From: Crocinitomicaceae bacterium
GTDB taxonomy: Bacteria; Bacteroidota; Bacteroidia; Flavobacteriales_D; Crocinitomicaceae
Reading direction: 5' to 3'
NCBI GenBank assembly: GCA_028689775.1
Contig: JAQVCM010000012.1
Coordinates: 1-64,000, forward strand
Length of the DNA stretch: 64,000 nucleotides
Shown here piece after piece: positions 16,391 to 25,642 of this stretch. Within the stretch, counting starts at the first letter, position 1. Every line of letters starts with the position of its first letter. Below the pieces are notes generated by a model, which saw only the letters and a list, made by a program, of their open reading frames with translations, did not search any database and had not been told where the DNA came from. The position numbers were made by a program, and so were the translations under genes.

Positions 16391-17128
16391 TTGAGTAAGC
16401 AACAATTTGGATTGCTTGGAAAACGTTTGGACTATTCTTTTTCCAAAAGTTTTTTCACCGATTACTTCTTGAAACATCAACTTGAAGCTGTGTTTTCTAA
16501 TCTAGAAACTTCAGATTTAGCGACGTGGATGAAATCTGAAGAAGCACAGCAATTAGATGGATTCAGTGTCACAATTCCTTACAAACAGGAAATTATTCCT
16601 TTTCTTGATTCCCTTTCTCCAGAAGCAGCAGCAATTGGCGCAGTGAATGTAGTTCAGCGAAAAGATGGAAAACTCATTGGACACAACACAGATGCTTTTG
16701 GATTTAAACAATCCATCAAACCATTTTTAGATTTTAGACATCAGAAAGCATTGATATTAGGAACAGGAGGTGCTTCCAAAGCAATTGCGTATGTTTTAAA
16801 AAACATTGGTTTAGATGTATTATATGTTTCAAGAAATCCACAAGGTGAAAATCAATTTGGATACGAAGAAGTGAATGAATACATGTTGAAAGCGTGTAAA
16901 ATGATTGTAAATTGCACGCCTTTAGGAACATCACCTAATTTAGAAGAAGCTCCTGAAATTCCGTTTGAATTCATTACCAATGACCATTTTGTGGTCGATT
17001 TAATCTACAATCCGGAACAAACAAAATTGTTGCGAGAAGCGGCCAATCGAGGAGCAATTACTTTAAATGGATTGTCTATGCTCAAAGAACAAGCGCTAAA
17101 AGCTTGGGAAATTTGGAATCAAAAATAA
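16391..17128 (+). CDS. aroE: Shikimate dehydrogenase
   Basis: AroE reduces 3-dehydroshikimate to shikimate with NADPH in aromatic amino-acid synthesis. The substrate-binding N-domain has DYSFSKSFF and VTIPYKQEII (Lys of the catalytic pair), NTDAFGF carries the Asp, and ILGTGGASKAI is the nucleotide-binding loop; NGLSMLKEQA closes the protein. The 245-residue frame starts at TTG, 2 nt after the DedA stop. No ATG gives a complete N-terminus, so TTG with coupled translation is likely. Confidence 0.94.
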   Translation: MSKQQFGLLGKRLDYSFSKSFFTDYFLKHQLEAVFSNLETSDLATWMKSEEAQQLDGFSVTIPYKQEIIPFLDSLSPEAAAIGAVNVVQRKDGKLIGHNTDAFGFKQSIKPFLDFRHQKALILGTGGASKAIAYVLKNIGLDVLYVSRNPQGENQFGYEEVNEYMLKACKMIVNCTPLGTSPNLEEAPEIPFEFITNDHFVVDLIYNPEQTKLLREAANRGAITLNGLSMLKEQALKAWEIWNQK

Positions 17129-17151
17129 ATCAAATCAACTTTTGAAGGAGT

Positions 17152-17787
17152 ATGGATGAAAAATCGTTGACGCAAATCCTTGCAGAAGGTGAGAATCAAA
17201 AACAAGCTTTTTTAATAGATCTTTCCGATCGCTGGAAAACGGCAGTTCTCATCAGTTCTTTTGCAAATGCACAAGGCGGAAGTGTTTGGATCGGAGTGAA
17301 ACCCAATGGGAAAATAGTTGGTGTTTATGCGGAAGGAGTTCAAACAGAATTGACGCAATTGGTAGTGTCTTTTTTTCAAAAACCATTTGTTTTCAAAACC
17401 CGAATTTGGAAAAACAAGGTTCACTTTGTGTTGGAAGTCATCATCGAAAAAGCACTTGATGAACCTGTGTTCTTAATCAATGAAAAAAAGCAAATCGTTT
17501 TGTTCGAACGACACGCAAGTAAATCTGTACAAGCTTCTAAGATCGTTTTAAATAACCTTCAATTTAAAAGTCAACAAAGAATTTTACCCGAAGCGTTAAG
17601 CAGTCAAGAACAACTTATATTGGCTTTAATTCAAAAAAACAAGCAGTTATCCTTGAGTCAAATGTATAAACTCCAGGCGATGGATAAAAGTGAAATTGAT
17701 TTGCTCGTTTCTCAATTGGTATATCGTAATTTGGTCGAAATGGATTTCTCAAGCGAGGTAACCTTATACAAAAAGAAGACTTCCTAA
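17152..17787 (+). CDS. AlbA_2/Schlafen-like nucleic-acid-binding protein
   Basis: The 211-residue protein starts with an AlbA_2 (Schlafen-type, PF04326-like) domain: AVLISSFANAQGGSVWIGVKPNGKIVGV, about residues 28-60. A winged-helix-like part follows at the C-terminus (EQLILALIQKNKQLSLSQM onward). Such proteins are taken as RNA/DNA-binding regulators, but the target is unknown. It starts 23 nt after aroE and probably ends this operon. Confidence 0.72.
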   Translation: MDEKSLTQILAEGENQKQAFLIDLSDRWKTAVLISSFANAQGGSVWIGVKPNGKIVGVYAEGVQTELTQLVVSFFQKPFVFKTRIWKNKVHFVLEVIIEKALDEPVFLINEKKQIVLFERHASKSVQASKIVLNNLQFKSQQRILPEALSSQEQLILALIQKNKQLSLSQMYKLQAMDKSEIDLLVSQLVYRNLVEMDFSSEVTLYKKKTS

Positions 17788-17981
17788 TATTCTGCCATCC
17801 GAGATCCATCGGATCAATCTGAAATCTATCTCGTTTAACACATTTATAACTAAAAAACAAGACCATTTACGTATTAAATGTTAATTTTTTCAAAAAAATC
17901 GATTCATTGTCATATTAATGGTTATATTTAGAATTATTCTACGATAAAGTATAGATTAATTAATTATAAAACAGAACAAAT

Positions 17982-18176
17982 ATGGGACGTCCGCCAACAA
18001 GACCTGCGCGATTAAGAGATGGTTTTTACATAGAGGTTAAAAATTCCGGTTCAGGTGGTATTCGTATTCGAAGAGACACAAGAGAACAAATGCTTATTGC
18101 AGCGGAAGATTATGCTAAAAGTAAACAAGTAACCATTTTAGGTGAAATTAAAAATGACAAATGGATTAAGGAATAA
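17982..18176 (+). CDS. Small conserved basic protein of unknown function
   Basis: This 64-residue protein (MGRPPTRPARLRDGFYIEV...) is rich in Arg and Lys. I remember similar short proteins in Bacteroidetes but no function. It has its own strong terminator directly downstream and about 190 nt of AT-rich leader, suggesting an independent transcript. The basic character would allow nucleic-acid binding, which is only a guess. Confidence 0.65.
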   Translation: MGRPPTRPARLRDGFYIEVKNSGSGGIRIRRDTREQMLIAAEDYAKSKQVTILGEIKNDKWIKE

Positions 18177-18195
18177 TTCTGAATTCATTCAAACA

Positions 18196-18231
18196 AAAAC
18201 GCCAGTGACTTTTAAGTTACTGGCGTTTTTG
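18196..18231 (+). terminator. Intrinsic terminator after the small basic protein gene
   Basis: AAAACGCCAGTGACTT pairs with AAGTTACTGGCGTTTT (one mismatch) and ends in a T-run. It lies 20 nt after the stop codon at 18176. Confidence 0.88.
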
Positions 18232-18306
18232 TGTTTATGATATTGTTGTTTTTCATTGTTGTAGATGCGCAATACACTGCGTATCTATCACAATGAAAAA
18301 TTTCCA

Positions 18307-18346
18307 AATAAAAAAATCCCGATCCGCCAAAGGCGAATCGGGATTT
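18307..18346 (-). terminator. Intrinsic terminator of the TPR/OmpA-like lipoprotein gene
   Basis: AATCCCGAT(C)CGCC pairs with GGCG(A)ATCGGGATT around an AAA loop. The plus-strand A-run gives the T-tract for minus-strand transcription, 20 nt past the stop at 18368. Confidence 0.85.
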
Positions 18347-18367
18347 TCTATATCTTGTTTGTTATCC

Positions 18368-20065
18368 TTATTTCACGATTGTGTTGAAAGAAGCATTCTC
18401 AGCATATTTATGGAATTCAAGATCTTTTAGCGCTTTCGCTTTCAAAGAACCATCTTTCGCAAATGCACTTTTTAAGTTATTTACGATACCTTCCAATTTA
18501 TCTTGACGAGCAGAAGCTACTGCTTTCAAGTAGAAACCTTGAGCAGATTCAGCATCAGCAGAAGCATCAATCGTTTTGATTGCTGCACCAGCATCACCAT
18601 TCAACAATTGAGCAAGTGCTTTATTGTAATTGTTTTCACCCAATTTAGAAACTGCAGCTGCATAATTTCCATCTTGAATGTCAAGGATACCTTGGTTGTA
18701 TTTCGTTTCAGAAGCAGAACCAGCTTTTGCCAATAAAGTTTTAGCTTTTGCTCTGTCTCCAGAAGCACCTGCAATAGCACCTAAGTTATTTTGAGAAACT
18801 TGGTTTTCTTTGGTAGCATTTGCTTTTTCAAACTTCGCTTTTGCATCCGCTAATTTTCCTTGCATGTATAATACAGCTCCAACGTTGTTAGTTGTTCTGT
18901 AATCTGCAGGGAATAAACGCTCAGCTTCAGAGTACAAACGTAATTTTTCGTTTAAATCTGTTGTTAACGTTGCTGTAAATAAAATTTCTTCAACATTTAA
19001 TGAATCGATTTTAGATTTAGAGATTGCAGTCAATTCAGCGTCCGTGTATCCTGTTTTGTCATATACAACATGAATTTCTGAACGACGTAATTCTGGCAAA
19101 ATGTTTTTCTCTAAGTACGTGAACGTTTTAGACATGTTGCGAATTTCCGTTTCTCTTTGAACTGGATCTTTGTACATTTCAAGAACACGAATAACCAATT
19201 GTTTTTCATCTTCGTTCATGCTTGATTTTTGCAAAGCAGCTTTGAAACCATCCCAGTCTTCACCTTTACCTTCTAATTTGTAGATATCTGTTTGAGCTGT
19301 TGAGTTTTTTGCTTTTTTCGCAAGACCTAAAGTAGCATCTTTACCTGTTGTAGCTCTGTCAGAAGACAAAGATTCGTTTTTTCCTTGCTCACCTTCTGGA
19401 GAAGCATATCCAACAACGTTGATCGATTTGATTGCTACTTTTGGATTAGATTGAGCACGAGTCATCCAAGCTTGTAAATCTTTGATGTCTTTATCGTTTA
19501 ATTCAGAAGCTTTCAAGTTAGATTTCGCTTTATCGAAGTTGATTTGAGCGATTGCTTTTTGTTCTGTAACTCTTTTGAATTCATCAGAAGCGATGATTAC
19601 TTTGAAATCTTTGTTTACTAATAAAGGCGTGATGATTGTTCCTTTAGCAATAACTGTTGGATCGATTTCTTTCTTTTCTTTCGCTCCTTTGAAAACTTTA
19701 CCTGTGATAACTAAATCAGCATTCTCAAAAGATGGTTGGTAAGCGATTACATCAGAATAAACTACTTTCCCACCTGGTTTGTATTGGATGGTAGTTCCGT
19801 TTCCTGTTGCTTTTTCACCAATTACTGTAATCGGTTTCAATGCTACTCCTCCAAATGTTGGCGTAAGCTCAGCTGAAGCTTTCTTCTTGATACCTTTTTC
19901 AGGGAAAGTAACTTCTGCTTTAATACGTACACTGTCTCCGTGCATTTCTAGCGGGTTTGGAGTGACCTTGTAGTCCAAATCCTTCATTAAGTCACAACTC
20001 GTAACTAACGATCCGGCAACAGCTATAAACGCCAAGCCTTTGATACTTTGCTTTTTCATATTCAT
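18368..20065 (-). CDS. TPR-containing outer-membrane lipoprotein with OmpA-like segment
   Basis: The 565-residue protein has a lipoprotein signal (KGLAFIAVAGSLVTSC; lipid Cys about 24). A beta-rich N-terminal part is followed at about 165-245 by a segment with INVVGYASPEGEQGKNESLSSDRA, resembling OmpA-like peptidoglycan-binding domains, and then by TPR-like repeats (LFPADYRTTNNVGAVLYMQGKLADAKAKFEKA, about 385 onward). It probably anchors in the outer membrane and contacts the cell wall. Whether ATG 20065 or 20059 is used cannot be decided. Confidence 0.75.
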   Translation of the reverse strand: MNMKKQSIKGLAFIAVAGSLVTSCDLMKDLDYKVTPNPLEMHGDSVRIKAEVTFPEKGIKKKASAELTPTFGGVALKPITVIGEKATGNGTTIQYKPGGKVVYSDVIAYQPSFENADLVITGKVFKGAKEKKEIDPTVIAKGTIITPLLVNKDFKVIIASDEFKRVTEQKAIAQINFDKAKSNLKASELNDKDIKDLQAWMTRAQSNPKVAIKSINVVGYASPEGEQGKNESLSSDRATTGKDATLGLAKKAKNSTAQTDIYKLEGKGEDWDGFKAALQKSSMNEDEKQLVIRVLEMYKDPVQRETEIRNMSKTFTYLEKNILPELRRSEIHVVYDKTGYTDAELTAISKSKIDSLNVEEILFTATLTTDLNEKLRLYSEAERLFPADYRTTNNVGAVLYMQGKLADAKAKFEKANATKENQVSQNNLGAIAGASGDRAKAKTLLAKAGSASETKYNQGILDIQDGNYAAAVSKLGENNYNKALAQLLNGDAGAAIKTIDASADAESAQGFYLKAVASARQDKLEGIVNNLKSAFAKDGSLKAKALKDLEFHKYAENASFNTIVK

Positions 20066-20194
20066 CTAAATTAATTTTCAATCTTATTATTGCACAATAT
20101 TAGTCAAATTATTTCTAGTGGTTCAGTTTCTTTAACATTTATAAGGATTTTATTTTAACATTTGACTGAAACTTTCGTTCCCTTATTTAACAAT

Positions 20195-20695
20195 TCATCC
20201 AAAATTGAGATTTAATTTTTTTACCTCACTTTTATCTTCAGTTACTTCAATTAGTTCTTGAATTGTTTTTTCATGTTTTGGATCAATCCAATCGGGGTTT
20301 ATCTCTGCTAGAGGAAGAAGTACAAAATTTCGTTCGCTGATTTTTGGATGTGGAACAATCAAGTTTGCTTCATCGATTTGCTGATCATCATAATATAAGA
20401 GGTCTAGATCTAAAGTTCTATTTTCGTAAACAGCTTCTTCGCTTCGTTTTCTACCAGCTTGTTTTTCGATAAATTGTAAAATGTTTAGCACTTCTAGCGG
20501 ACCATGTTCCGTTTCAAACTGTAAAACGGCATTGTAAAAAGATGCGCTGGATTCAAATCCCCAAGGTTCTGTTTCGTAAATGGAAGAGTTGTGCATGAAG
20601 ATTCCAAGATTTCTCTTGAGTTGAAGCAAAGCATCTTGAAATATCGATAAACGATCTCCTTCATTGCTTCCTATACCTATATATATGATCGCCAT
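20195..20695 (-). CDS. folK: HPPK, folate pathway pyrophosphokinase
   Basis: FolK transfers pyrophosphate from ATP to 6-hydroxymethyl-dihydropterin. Family motifs are GIGSNEGDR (6-14), IYETEPWGF, RTLDLDLLYYDD (metal-binding Asp residues) and VPHPKISERNFVLLPLAEI. At 166 residues it is a typical single-domain enzyme without a FolB or FolP fusion. It is a lone minus-strand gene between the lipoprotein gene and the divergent dnaB. Confidence 0.95.
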   Translation of the reverse strand: MAIIYIGIGSNEGDRLSIFQDALLQLKRNLGIFMHNSSIYETEPWGFESSASFYNAVLQFETEHGPLEVLNILQFIEKQAGRKRSEEAVYENRTLDLDLLYYDDQQIDEANLIVPHPKISERNFVLLPLAEINPDWIDPKHEKTIQELIEVTEDKSEVKKLNLNFG

Positions 20696-20765
20696 TTTTT
20701 TGATTTATTTCAAAAATAGATACTTTTATCTTGTTGACAACATTTTATAACTTAAAAACTTATAT

Positions 20766-20806
20766 CCTGAGTTCGATTACAAAAGGCTCACTTTTATATT
20801 TCAATG
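20766..20806 (+). repeat. Copy of the CTGAGTTCGATT dispersed repeat
   Basis: CCTGAGTTCGATTACAAAA followed after a short gap by TTTATATTTCAATG matches the sequence at 10145-10185 over both blocks. It lies in the folK-dnaB intergenic gap. Confidence 0.55.
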
Positions 20807-20854
20807 TTGATAAAATTAGATTTGAGATTTTCCAAATTCAAGCAAATTGTTGCT

Positions 20855-20862
20855 TAACTTTG
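20855..20862 (+). promoter_or_regulatory. -7 element of the dnaB promoter
   Basis: TAACTTTG fits TAnnTTTG and ends 5 nt before ATG 20868, so the transcript would be nearly leaderless. This spacing supports 20868 over the upstream in-frame start at 20847. Confidence 0.65.
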
Positions 20863-20867
20863 TAGGT

Positions 20868-22430
20868 ATGGAGAATCAGTCAAACACTAAAAAACCAATC
20901 AGCCGCTTGAAGAGTGCTACGAGTATCATGGCCAACGAGATGGGGAAAATTCCACCACAAGCTGTTGATTTAGAACAGGCTGTTTTGGGTGCGATGATGT
21001 TGGAAAAAAACATTGTTAGTGACATCATCGACATGCTACTTCCTGCAAGTTTCTACGATCCAAAACACTTTTATATTTTTCAAGCGATTCGAGATTTGTT
21101 TGGTTCTTCCGATCCAATTGATTTATTGACGGTGACCAATAAACTGCGAAGTGCAGGTGAATTGGAGATGGCTGGTGGATTAATTTATGTTTCTCAATTA
21201 ACAAATCGCGTTGCTTCTGCAGCACACGCCGAATATCACGCGCGTATTATTGCGCAGAAATACATTCAACGAGAATTGATTCGCATGTGCAACGAAGTGT
21301 TGAAAGATGCGTTCGAAGAAACTACGGATGTATTTGACTTGCTTGGTAAAGCTGAAAAAGACCTTTTTTCGATTGCTGAAAACAACATGAAGAAAGGGGT
21401 TGGGATCATGCAAGACGTGGTCAAAGAAGCGATTTTGGAAATTGAAAAAGCTTCTAAAAATACGGATGGTATTTCAGGTGTTCCAACTGGTTTCCGTGAC
21501 TTGGATAAATTAACATCAGGATGGCAACGTTCTGATATGATTGTAATTGCTGCTCGTCCTGCGATGGGAAAAACAGCGTTCATTCTTTCCATGGCTCGAA
21601 ATACAGCGGTTGATTACGGAATGGGTGTAGCGATTTTCTCGCTGGAGATGTCCTCTGTTCAGTTAGTAAAACGTTTGATTTCAAGTGAATCGCGTATTCC
21701 TGCTGAAAAGTTGAGAAAAGGTGATTTAGCTGAACACGAATTCCAACAGTTGCATTCTCGTATTACCAAATTAGCAACAGCGCCAATTTACATTGATGAT
21801 ACACCCGGAATTAGTATTTTCGATTTACGTGCCAAATGCCGAAGATTGAAAATGCAGTATGATATCCAAATGGTTGTGATTGACTATTTGCAGTTAATGA
21901 CTGCCGGTGGTGGAAAAGGACAAGGAAACAGGGAGCAGGAAATTTCATCCATCTCGCGTTCGATCAAGGAAATTGCAAAGGAATTGAACATTCCAGTAAT
22001 CGCACTTTCCCAGCTGAGTCGTTCGGTGGAAACCAGAGGTGGCGATAAACGACCAATTCTTTCCGACCTGCGTGAATCTGGAGCGATTGAGCAAGATGCG
22101 GATATCGTGTCGTTCATTTATCGACCAGAATATTATGAATTGATGACAACCGAAACCGGTGAATCCAACAAAGGAATCGGAGAGATTATCATTGCGAAAC
22201 ACCGAAATGGTGCAACTGATAGTGTTCGTTTGCGTTTTATTGGTGAATTTGCTCGATTTGAAAATTTAGATTCTTTTGGAGTTGATTTTGAGCCTATTGC
22301 TAGTTCTGCAATGAATGCGAACCAGAATTTCGACGATCAAAGTGGAGTTGGAAGTTATACCATTCAAAGTAAAATGAACGGACCGGAAGACAATTTTGAT
22401 TTTGCGTCCAACGACGATGTTCCATTTTAA
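20868..22430 (+). CDS. dnaB: Replicative DNA helicase DnaB
   Basis: DnaB unwinds DNA at the replication fork as a hexamer. The N-domain (PPQAVDLEQAVLGAMMLEKN) and RecA-like C-domain are complete: Walker A AARPAMGKTAF, Walker B QMVVIDYLQLM, the LSQLSRSVETRGGDKRPILSDLRESGAIEQDAD block, and the RNGATDSVRLRF arginine-finger region. No intein is present. From ATG 20868 it has 520 residues, a usual length. Confidence 0.96.
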   Translation: MENQSNTKKPISRLKSATSIMANEMGKIPPQAVDLEQAVLGAMMLEKNIVSDIIDMLLPASFYDPKHFYIFQAIRDLFGSSDPIDLLTVTNKLRSAGELEMAGGLIYVSQLTNRVASAAHAEYHARIIAQKYIQRELIRMCNEVLKDAFEETTDVFDLLGKAEKDLFSIAENNMKKGVGIMQDVVKEAILEIEKASKNTDGISGVPTGFRDLDKLTSGWQRSDMIVIAARPAMGKTAFILSMARNTAVDYGMGVAIFSLEMSSVQLVKRLISSESRIPAEKLRKGDLAEHEFQQLHSRITKLATAPIYIDDTPGISIFDLRAKCRRLKMQYDIQMVVIDYLQLMTAGGGKGQGNREQEISSISRSIKEIAKELNIPVIALSQLSRSVETRGGDKRPILSDLRESGAIEQDADIVSFIYRPEYYELMTTETGESNKGIGEIIIAKHRNGATDSVRLRFIGEFARFENLDSFGVDFEPIASSAMNANQNFDDQSGVGSYTIQSKMNGPEDNFDFASNDDVPF

Positions 22431-22507
22431 AGTAATAAATACCAAGCAACTTCGTTTTGGTTATTTACGATGTTAATTTTCGGTTTTAATTTGATTTTCA
22501 ATCTAAT

Positions 22508-23764
22508 ATGAAGAATTTTTTTGTAATACTTTCTTTTTGTTTACTTGCTTTCTCTGGAAGAAGTGCTCAGATTCTAATTCCGATGGATGATTCTCAAACC
22601 AATCACTTGAAAGCTTATGGAGTTGCTTTTTGGATGTTGGAACGCGATGTGGTGATCGATTGGCTACTCAATTACCGAGGTGGAGCATTCATGTGTCCAC
22701 ATTTAAAAACGATTGAAGAAGAATTAATTATTCGAGGAGTTCGCTATGAAATCATTTCAGACGGACAAGGAGCAAACATTAAAAATCAAATTTCGAATCC
22801 GGAAGTGAATCAAGAAGTGGTTCAGCTGGAGAAAGCACCTAAAATTGCCGTTTATACGCCCAAAGGAACGATGCCGTGGGACGATGCCGTGACGATGGTT
22901 TTAGAATATGCGGAAATTCCTTACGACAAGATTTATGATTCTGCAATCGTGATGGGCGTTTTGCCAAAATACGATTGGTTGCACTTGCACCACGAAGATT
23001 TTACAGGACAATATGGTAAATTCTATGCGCGATACAACAATGCGCCGTGGTATAGACAACAAGTAGCTGATGCAGAAGCGGATGCTAAAATGTTGGGGTA
23101 TAAAAAAGTATCTGAATTGAAATTAGCAGTTGCGACAAACATCAAGAACTTTGTTGTTGGTGGTGGATTTCTTTTCACCATGTGTAGTGGAACGGATAGT
23201 TTCGACATCGCTTTAGCAGCTCATAAAACAGATATTTGCGAAAGCATGTTTGACGGAGATCCATCCAATCCTAATTGTCAACACGAATTGGATTTCGGAA
23301 ATACCTTTGCCTTCCAAGATTTCCAGTTGGAAAGAAATCCAATGGTGTACGAATATTCCAGCATCGATGGAACTGATTTACACCGAATACCAGAAAACTT
23401 GGATAAATTCTCCTTGTTTGATTTCTCTGCAAAATGGGATGTTGTACCAACGATGTTGACCCAATGTCACACCGATGTGATTGACGGATTTATGGGGCAA
23501 ACAACAGATTTCAGAAAAGAATTTATCAAACCGAACGTGTTGATCTTAGGAGAAAATAAATCTTTAGGAACCGCAAAATACCTGCACGGTGAAATGGGTC
23601 AAGGAACTTGGACATTTTATGGAGGTCATGATCCGGAAGATTATCAACACATGGTTGGCGATCCACCGACAGATTTAAGTCTGCACCCAAATTCGCCAGG
23701 TTATCGATTGATCTTGAATAATATTCTCTTTCCAGCTGCTAAAAAGAAGAAACGCAAGACCTAG
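22508..23764 (+). CDS. Exported Bacteroidetes protein often labelled 'asparagine synthetase B'
   Basis: The 418-residue protein has a signal peptide ending near GRSAQ, followed by ILIPMDDSQTNHLKAYGVAFW, a block I recall from Bacteroidetes entries called asparagine synthetase B. I see no N-terminal Cys glutaminase or PP-loop, so that name is probably wrong; true AsnB is cytoplasmic. Conserved-looking segments include GGAFMCPHLKTIEEEL and CSGTDSFDIALAAHKTDIC. The function is unknown. Its stop overlaps the convergent gene's stop (CTAG at 23761-23764). Confidence 0.65.
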   Translation: MKNFFVILSFCLLAFSGRSAQILIPMDDSQTNHLKAYGVAFWMLERDVVIDWLLNYRGGAFMCPHLKTIEEELIIRGVRYEIISDGQGANIKNQISNPEVNQEVVQLEKAPKIAVYTPKGTMPWDDAVTMVLEYAEIPYDKIYDSAIVMGVLPKYDWLHLHHEDFTGQYGKFYARYNNAPWYRQQVADAEADAKMLGYKKVSELKLAVATNIKNFVVGGGFLFTMCSGTDSFDIALAAHKTDICESMFDGDPSNPNCQHELDFGNTFAFQDFQLERNPMVYEYSSIDGTDLHRIPENLDKFSLFDFSAKWDVVPTMLTQCHTDVIDGFMGQTTDFRKEFIKPNVLILGENKSLGTAKYLHGEMGQGTWTFYGGHDPEDYQHMVGDPPTDLSLHPNSPGYRLILNNILFPAAKKKKRKT

Positions 23765-24177
23765 TCGACATCTTGTTTTTTGGCTCTAATCCTATCTATT
23801 TCCAGTAATCGTTTCTTTGCAAGATCTTCAGAGGCTTTGATAGTTATAATTTGCATATAATAAGTATGTGCTTGATCGAAATGTTTATCCGTAAAACAAC
23901 TATCGGCTAGTTTATATAAGTGCGTCACTTTTGCATCAATTTCTTTCTGTTGTTCTATAATACCCAAAATTTGATTAATTCTTTGTAAAGGATATAATTC
24001 CGCCATTTTTATCGTCAAGGATAATTCATAATTCTGAATAGCTTCTTCGTAATTTCGATTTGCATATTGTTGATCCGCTAACTGAATGTGATGTTGATAT
24101 TTTTCTTCCTGTTTTTTTGTTTGAGAAAAAATTCCAGAAATTATAAATAAAAAGAATACGCTTAAGGTGATTTTCAT
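23761..24177 (-). CDS. Small exported TPR-like protein
   Basis: From ATG 24177 the product has 138 residues with a signal peptide (MKITLSVFFLFIISGIFSQ). The rest is helical with TPR-like repeats (QLADQQYANRNYEEAIQNYELSL, KLADSCFTDKHFDQAHTYYMQII). No lipobox is present, so it is probably periplasmic. It ends tail to tail with the preceding plus-strand gene, sharing four bases. The partner and role are unknown. Confidence 0.65.
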   Translation of the reverse strand: MKITLSVFFLFIISGIFSQTKKQEEKYQHHIQLADQQYANRNYEEAIQNYELSLTIKMAELYPLQRINQILGIIEQQKEIDAKVTHLYKLADSCFTDKHFDQAHTYYMQIITIKASEDLAKKRLLEIDRIRAKKQDVD

Positions 24178-24249
24178 AATCAAAATTTAAAGAAATGTTA
24201 TTCACAAAAGTATTACTTATTTCAAGTATTTGCCAAAGTTCAAATTGAA

Positions 24250-24930
24250 TTACCTCTTCACTTTTCCAAACAACCACTCATACATTTCATCTGTTCGAAA
24301 AACACGTTCCAAATCGGCATGGTTGAGCCCTTTGTGAATCGTATAAATTAAGTTCGCAGGATTGTATTTTTTAATTGCACTTACCATTTTCTCAGACTCA
24401 GAAATTGGAACCGCATAGTCTTTATTTCCGTGTTGAATCCACAAGGGAATTGAAGCTAAGTTTTGCGCATCTTTCGGGTTTCCACCACCACAAAGCGCAA
24501 TGGCTGCCGTTATTTTATCACTGTATTTACCCGCAAAATGCAAAGTTCCATAGCCGCCTAAACTCATTCCAACAACATAAATTCTAGAGGAATCTGTGTT
24601 GTAAGTTCGTTGAACGTATTCTAAAACGGACAAAACTTTATCAGGATCCCAAGAACCGCTAGCAACTTGTGGCGCAACCACAATTGCGTTGATTTTTCTG
24701 CCTTTGTCCATTTCGTGAATCACGCCGTATTTACGAACTTTATTCAAATCGGTGCCCGATAAACTTTTCCCGTGTAAGAAAATTAAAATCGGAGGCTTGG
24801 AATTTAAAACACTATCAGAAGGTAGATTCATCCAAAAAGGATACGCAGCTTTTCCTCGAACGGCTTGCATCTGACTCGTGCTATAAAATGACAAAAGGAT
24901 GCAACTTGAAAATAGAAAGAAAGCTTTCAT
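24250..24930 (-). CDS. Exported alpha/beta-hydrolase (esterase-like)
   Basis: The 226-residue protein has an N-terminal hydrophobic signal sequence and an alpha/beta-hydrolase fold: oxyanion-region LIFLHGKSLSG, nucleophile elbow GMSLGGYGT (Ser), catalytic Asp likely in HGNKDYAVPI and His in KGLNHADLE. It resembles poly(3-hydroxybutyrate)-depolymerase-like or phospholipase/carboxylesterase proteins; the substrate is unknown. The ATG directly follows the upstream lipoprotein stop with no gap, so the two are translationally coupled. Confidence 0.78.
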   Translation of the reverse strand: MKAFFLFSSCILLSFYSTSQMQAVRGKAAYPFWMNLPSDSVLNSKPPILIFLHGKSLSGTDLNKVRKYGVIHEMDKGRKINAIVVAPQVASGSWDPDKVLSVLEYVQRTYNTDSSRIYVVGMSLGGYGTLHFAGKYSDKITAAIALCGGGNPKDAQNLASIPLWIQHGNKDYAVPISESEKMVSAIKKYNPANLIYTIHKGLNHADLERVFRTDEMYEWLFGKVKR

Positions 24931-25467
24931 TTACTTAAAAGTGTATAATAAACGCTCATTCGCAAATGCAATATTTAAATAGATTTCATTTCCAGGTTCT
25001 TGAACATACGCTAAATTCGAGATGTCGACATCAATAATTTGAGAAGAAACTTCGTTACAAGATTTTGTGTTTTGAGCACCAACCTTTTTCAAAATCAATT
25101 TAGCTGCACGAATAGGAGGTAACGACTTTGCAATCATCTCACTTCCAACAAAACTGAATTGATGTGGATTGCAACCGCAGTCGAACATAACGGAAAGCGT
25201 CAAAATATTATCTTTAATTTCTGCACTTTCAATCGTGTATTTTTCAGATGTCTCTGAAATGTTTCCTATTTCAGAAACCAGTAATAAACGAGGTTTTGAA
25301 TGATTATTAACGCTTTCCGAATTATTATTATCTGAGTTGCTCATGTCTGATTTGTTCTTCTCGTTGTTTTTATCATTCTTGTTTTTATCAGAGTTGTTCT
25401 TCGTTTTACAAGAAGAAAATGCTGCTAAAAGAACCAAGGATAGCATGAAGGATCTGAATATTTGCAT
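24931..25467 (-). CDS. Lipoprotein with a Lys/Asn/Asp-rich linker
   Basis: From ATG 25467 the product is about 178 residues with lipobox AAFSSC. A low-complexity linker rich in Asn, Lys, Asp and Ser follows (about 22-55), then a compact domain with a CGCNPHQF motif. The longer frame starting at 25509 gives a poorer signal peptide. I do not recognise the family. It is upstream of and coupled to the esterase-like gene. Confidence 0.6.
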   Translation of the reverse strand: MQIFRSFMLSLVLLAAFSSCKTKNNSDKNKNDKNNEKNKSDMSNSDNNNSESVNNHSKPRLLLVSEIGNISETSEKYTIESAEIKDNILTLSVMFDCGCNPHQFSFVGSEMIAKSLPPIRAAKLILKKVGAQNTKSCNEVSSQIIDVDISNLAYVQEPGNEIYLNIAFANERLLYTFK

Positions 25468-25630
25468 AGAAGTATTTATTTGCGAAATTGAAATCAAAGA
25501 TAAGGCCATTTATCGAACTGACTTTTAAAATATATCCATTTTATCATAAAATGTGGCAATTTAATGGGGAACAAACACCTTATAGATGCATTAATTCAGA
25601 TTTGAATCTTGGCTTGTCCGTCCTTTTGTG

Positions 25631-25638
25631 TAATTTTG
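25631..25638 (+). promoter_or_regulatory. -7 element of the rimO promoter
   Basis: TAATTTTG fits TAnnTTTG and ends 4 nt before the ATG at 25643, implying a leaderless or nearly leaderless mRNA. Confidence 0.65.
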
Positions 25639-25642
25639 CAAC

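Noticed and set aside
23761-23764. Overlapping stop codons of two convergent genes as a special signal
   Set aside because: A shared CTAG is a common chance outcome for compact tail-to-tail genes.
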